A stretch of 38,165 bases of DNA from positions 1 to 38,165 of the forward strand of contig JAICWQ010000009.1 of assembly GCA_025934755.1 (NCBI GenBank), in the 5' to 3' direction. The translations under genes were made by a program, and so were the position numbers. The notes beneath the pieces are model-generated. The model did not search any database and was not told the origin of the DNA. It saw only the letters and a list, made by a program, of their open reading frames with translations. The stretch comes from Chthoniobacterales bacterium. Its GTDB lineage: Bacteria > Verrucomicrobiota > Verrucomicrobiia > Chthoniobacterales > UBA10450. This document shows, in pieces, positions 34,180 through 38,165 of the stretch. The number at the start of each line of letters is the position of its first letter. The first letter of the stretch is position 1.

Positions 34180-36075
34180 GTGAAAACGCAACAATCGTCC
34201 CGGACACAGATTGGGATCGTCCTCTTTCTCGTTGCCATTACTTGGGCCGTTTTCGGCCAGACCGTCCGTCATCAATTCATTAACTACGACGATCCGCTTT
34301 ACGTTTATGACAATGCCCACGTCCGCGCTGGAATAAGCTGGCACGGAATTGGGTGGGCGTTTACCCACATCCATTCGCAGAACTGGCATCCGCTCACAAC
34401 GATATCGCACATGCTCGATTGCCAGCTCTTCGGCCTGAATCCGGGCGCGCATCATCTCGTCAACGTGTTTTGGCACAGCGTCGTCGCGGGATTGCTTTTC
34501 ATTTTGCTGACCCGAATGACCCGCGCGATGTGGCCGAGCGCGATCGCCGCGGCGATTTTCGCTGTTCATCCACTTCGAGTTGAGTCGGTCGCGTGGATTT
34601 CGGAACGGAAAGATCTGCTGAGCGGGACATTCTTCATCCTGACCCTGCTTAGCTATTTTTATTGGACTCGAAAGCCGACCCCTGGCCGCTACCTGCTGGT
34701 GGCGATTTTGTTCGCATGCGGTCTGATGTCGAAACCGATGCTTGTCAGTACGCCTCTCGTTTTGTTGCTGCTCGATTACTGGCCACTCGGGCGAATAGAG
34801 AGAACGGAGAACAGAGGGCACAGGATAGTTTGGAATCTGATTATCGAGAAGATACCGCTGTTCGCATTGTCGATCGGCTCCGTTGTGATGACCCTCTGGG
34901 CGCAAAACTTTGCCCTGGGATCGACCCAGTTTTTGCCGTTGAGCTGGCGAATCACCAACGCGCTCTTCAGTTATTTTGAGTACATCCGCCAAATGTTTTG
35001 GCCGGTGGACTTGATTCCATTTTATGTTCATCCGGAAAACCGGCTCGAGATCTGGCGGCTCTTGCTTGCCGCTGTGGTGTTGATTGCGATCACGACAGTC
35101 GCTTTTGTTCGACGACGACAAAATCCGTACCTGATCGTCGGCTGGTTTTGGTATCTGGTGATGTTGATTCCGGTGATCGGAATTGTGCAGGTCGGATTAC
35201 AAGGACACGCCGATCGTTACACCTACTTGCCAGAGATCGGATTGATCGTCGCGCTCATCTGGCTTGTCCGAGATCTGACCAAGTCGCGTCTGTCCGGTCG
35301 AAGCGACTCCGCCACCGCGGAGCGCGCGGGGAAAATCATTTTAAGCAGCGTGGCGGTGCTTGTTGTCGCTGTCTTGGCAATTTTGTCAGTGAAACAAACA
35401 GCCTATTGGCGCGACACTGAAACGTTGTGGCGGCATACCCTTGCCGTGACACCTGAGAGTGACGTGGCCCTCACCGGGTTGGGCGGAATCTTGTTTGTTC
35501 GCGGCGACGTCGACGATGCGATTGAGGATTACGAACACGCATTGCGATTACGCGATGGGAATGTGGCGGCCCATTTTGGGTTGGCTCGAGCGTTGGCAGC
35601 GAAACAAAAAACCGACACCGCGATTACACATCTTCGCAAAACGCTCGACATCCAACCTGATTACATGGCGGCCAGCAATGATCTGGGGGTGTTGCTTGCC
35701 AGCAAAGGTGAAATCGCCGAAGCGATCGCGGCCTGGCGGCAAACGTTGTCGTTCGATCCGGACAATGCCGATGCCGCAAACAATATCGCCTGGGTCCGGG
35801 CGACTGCGACGGATGCAAATTTGCGCGACGGGAAAGAATCGCTGGAACTCGCGCGGCGGGCAATTCGAAATGGCGGCGAGAACGCGGTTATCTTGCGAAC
35901 GTTGGCCGCGGCGGAAGCGGAGAACGGTGATTTTGGGCAGGCGATTGCGACCTGTCAGCGCGGCGAACATTTGGCCCAACAACACGGCGATTCCGGGATG
36001 GTCGAAAGTTTTCGACAATGCCTCGAATCGTTCCGGCGGGGCGAGCCATTGCACTCGACCCAGGTTGCGCATTAA
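34180..36075 (+). CDS. TMTC-like multipass membrane protein with TPR repeats, paralog 2
   Basis: FINYDDPLYVYDN, NWHPLTTISHMLDCQLFG, HPLRVESVAWISERKDLLSGTFF; C-terminal TPRs. Confidence 0.85.
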   Translation: MKTQQSSRTQIGIVLFLVAITWAVFGQTVRHQFINYDDPLYVYDNAHVRAGISWHGIGWAFTHIHSQNWHPLTTISHMLDCQLFGLNPGAHHLVNVFWHSVVAGLLFILLTRMTRAMWPSAIAAAIFAVHPLRVESVAWISERKDLLSGTFFILTLLSYFYWTRKPTPGRYLLVAILFACGLMSKPMLVSTPLVLLLLDYWPLGRIERTENRGHRIVWNLIIEKIPLFALSIGSVVMTLWAQNFALGSTQFLPLSWRITNALFSYFEYIRQMFWPVDLIPFYVHPENRLEIWRLLLAAVVLIAITTVAFVRRRQNPYLIVGWFWYLVMLIPVIGIVQVGLQGHADRYTYLPEIGLIVALIWLVRDLTKSRLSGRSDSATAERAGKIILSSVAVLVVAVLAILSVKQTAYWRDTETLWRHTLAVTPESDVALTGLGGILFVRGDVDDAIEDYEHALRLRDGNVAAHFGLARALAAKQKTDTAITHLRKTLDIQPDYMAASNDLGVLLASKGEIAEAIAAWRQTLSFDPDNADAANNIAWVRATATDANLRDGKESLELARRAIRNGGENAVILRTLAAAEAENGDFGQAIATCQRGEHLAQQHGDSGMVESFRQCLESFRRGEPLHSTQVAH

Positions 36076-36186
36076 GCGCCGGACAGCTGTGCTCGGGCAA
36101 CCGCTGCCCGGGAGGGTCGGACCAGGGGCAAAAATTCTTTAATTTTTTCCTAGGCAGCCGCCGGGAAATCCGATAGAACCGCCGAA

Positions 36187-36226
36187 AACGGGAGCTGGCC
36201 CAGACACTGGGCCTGTTTTGCCCGTT
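36187..36226. promoter_or_regulatory. Nested hairpin in the gap upstream of the TonB-dependent receptor (terminator or leader structure)
   Basis: AACGGG-AGCT-GGCCCAG-ACA-CTGGGCC-TGTTTTG-CCCGTT. Confidence 0.5.
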
Positions 36227-36321
36227 CAAAAATATTTCAAAAAACTGAAAAAAAACCTTGTCAGCCTGCAGACTTTTCAATAATCCCTAGCGCAAACCTA
36301 ACCAAACCCATGGAGAAACCA

Positions 36322-38165
36322 ATGACTAGAAACGTGCAAAAAACGTTGGGAATTAGCGTCGCTCTTGTAGCAGCCGTCGCATTTCCATTAATCATCGCGA
36401 CCAGCGCGCGTGCTCAAGATGCAACCGCACCCGCCCCGGCGGTGACTGGATCAAATATCGCGCCGAATGCGGCCGCACCAGCAGCGACCGAGGCGACAGC
36501 TGAGCGCGTCGTCGTTACCGGTTCGAACATTCCGACCGCTGAAGAAGTCGGCCCGAACCCGGTTGACACCTATCGCCGCGACGACATTACCCGCCTGGGT
36601 GTGCGCACTCCGACCGACCTGGTATTGAGACTTCCGGCCTCGACTGGATCGAACACCACTGAAAACAACACCAACGGTGGTGACGGCAGCACCCGTATCA
36701 GTCTCCGTGGTATCGACCCCAAAGAGACCCTGGTATTGCAAGACGGCCGGCGGCTTACCTACGCCGGATCGAGCTCGATTGACTTCAACCAGTTTCCATT
36801 GGGTTTGATCGATCACATCGACATCCTGAAGGATGGTGCTTCACCAATTTACGGCACCGAGGCTGTCGCTGGCGTGGTGAACGTGTTCTTGATTCATCGC
36901 TTCCGTGGGTTGGAGGTTTACGCCAGTTATGGCAACACGAATCTTGGTTTCGCGAATGACCGGGGTGAAGAAACGGCCTACATGTTGGCAGGCACTGGCG
37001 ATGACAAGACCAACATTGTCGTCTACGCAGGCATGTATAATGCCTCGGCGCTTTACTCGCGCGACGTCAATATTTCGCACGACCCGGATAAGACTGCGTA
37101 CGGCTCATTCGATTTCCGAAGCGGTAACATGGCTGGCCGCGTGACCAGCCGGTACTTCCTCGGGTTGGCGAAGAACCCGTTTAAGCTTGGCCTGCAAACA
37201 CCGACGCCGCACGCTTCGGCAAACCAGTTTACGGATACGCAATATGCTCCCGCCTTTTCGCCTGGTCTTCCAAGCGAGCGCATTCTTTTCAACTTTGCCG
37301 ATCTGACCCCTGACATTGCTGCGACGGACCGCGAATACCTCTACGGTTCACTCGATCGCGACATCTGCGACAAATACCTGACCGTGTTTGCCGACTTCAA
37401 ATACTTCCGTCAGTTCTGGGATGGCGGTCTAGCGCCGACGCCGTTCACTCCTGACGTCTGGGCGGATTCTGTCCACCCATTCGGTATTAGCAGCACTGGT
37501 ATCAGTGTGCCGACACAGAACGCCTTCAACCCGTTTACGGTGGGTGATTATACATCCCCCGGCGGGACCAGTCCGGTGACTCCGGTGTTCAACCTTCCGA
37601 GCTCGCCACCCGCTGGCACGGTGTTTACTACTGGCGTGCGTTACCGGTCTTTGGAGGTCGGGTTACGCACGGACAAGATCACCACGAACAACTATAATTT
37701 CACCGGTGGCCTGAAAGGCAATCTGGGCGAATTCTCCAATGCCTGGGACCAACTAAAAACCTGGGAGTGGGAGTTCGGTGTTCGTTATAGCGAAAGTAAT
37801 CGCGTGGCCAAATCCGGCGGCATCGTGGATAACGATGCGTTGCGGACTGCGTTGCTGGACACCAATCCGGCAACCGCCTTCAATCCATTTGGCAAAAACT
37901 TCAATAACAAAGCCACCCTTAACCGGATTTTTGTTACTACCCACGACATTGAAGAATCGGTTCTCATGACCGAAGACTTCGCGGTCCGTGGCGACATGTT
38001 TAATCTGCCGGGAGGCGCGGTTCGGTTTGCGATTGGTACCGCACACCTTGGTAATACCTTCTCCGATCAACCAGATCCGTTGACCATTGCCGGACAAACG
38101 ACCGGCTCGACCAATGGTCAGGCGACCAAGGGCAGCCGCGATGCCTGGTCCGCTTTCTGGGAAGT
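36322..38165 (+). CDS. TonB-dependent receptor, N-terminal part (truncated by window end; absent from ORF track)
   Basis: Frame open from ATG 36310/36322 (GGAG 7 nt upstream of 36322) to the end; signal peptide, VVVTGSNIPTAEE, plug motifs STRISLRGIDPKETLVLQDGRRL, DHIDILKDGASPIYGTEAVAGVVNVFL. Confidence 0.92.
   Translation, partial: MTRNVQKTLGISVALVAAVAFPLIIATSARAQDATAPAPAVTGSNIAPNAAAPAATEATAERVVVTGSNIPTAEEVGPNPVDTYRRDDITRLGVRTPTDLVLRLPASTGSNTTENNTNGGDGSTRISLRGIDPKETLVLQDGRRLTYAGSSSIDFNQFPLGLIDHIDILKDGASPIYGTEAVAGVVNVFLIHRFRGLEVYASYGNTNLGFANDRGEETAYMLAGTGDDKTNIVVYAGMYNASALYSRDVNISHDPDKTAYGSFDFRSGNMAGRVTSRYFLGLAKNPFKLGLQTPTPHASANQFTDTQYAPAFSPGLPSERILFNFADLTPDIAATDREYLYGSLDRDICDKYLTVFADFKYFRQFWDGGLAPTPFTPDVWADSVHPFGISSTGISVPTQNAFNPFTVGDYTSPGGTSPVTPVFNLPSSPPAGTVFTTGVRYRSLEVGLRTDKITTNNYNFTGGLKGNLGEFSNAWDQLKTWEWEFGVRYSESNRVAKSGGIVDNDALRTALLDTNPATAFNPFGKNFNNKATLNRIFVTTHDIEESVLMTEDFAVRGDMFNLPGGAVRFAIGTAHLGNTFSDQPDPLTIAGQTTGSTNGQATKGSRDAWSAFWE

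Noticed and set aside
36232-36300. TTGTCA-N17-TAATCC promoter upstream of the TonB receptor
   Set aside because: Weak -10 match and AT-rich local context; not distinguishable from chance.

Overview
This 38 kb bacterial chromosomal window is mostly housekeeping genes. From the protein families and repeat style I infer a PVC/Verrucomicrobia-type host, but no search was possible. Contents in order: tRNA-Ser(GGA), a left-handed beta-helix acyltransferase, cysS, ispF, an IMPase, a trpB-yicC-gmk-coaC-coaB run, mutY, rnhC, a pseudo-receiver/DUF4388 regulator, HU, a hybrid histidine kinase, a CslA-like GT2, an L,D-transpeptidase, rpsT, a sulfatase/sulfotransferase/glycosyltransferase patch, pdhA-pdhB-pdhC, DUF1232, an O-methyltransferase, dgt, a cupin, a Lon-N-domain protein, aroD, an EPS sugar transferase, ribE, two tandem TMTC-like TPR membrane proteins, and a TonB-dependent receptor cut by the window end. 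No phage, CRISPR or classical defence locus was found. The strongest unexplained signal is layered small repeats: (i) a ~153 bp MITE-like element in two copies, built from four ~27 bp palindromic modules arranged > > < <, one copy inserted between pdhA and pdhB next to a duplicated pdhB start; (ii) ~55-60 nt REP-like elements that all fold as an outer stem with two hairpins, one of them inside the pdhC coding sequence; (iii) degenerate 7/8-bp tandem arrays, mostly with a CAAC/GTTG core, inside cysS and a TPR gene and in the leaders of suhB, trpB and pdhC. There is also an unlisted 19-codon polybasic ORF (MAKKKKKAAKRKAKKRKRH) with its own Shine-Dalgarno and terminator downstream of coaB, and coaB/coaC are split into overlapping genes.
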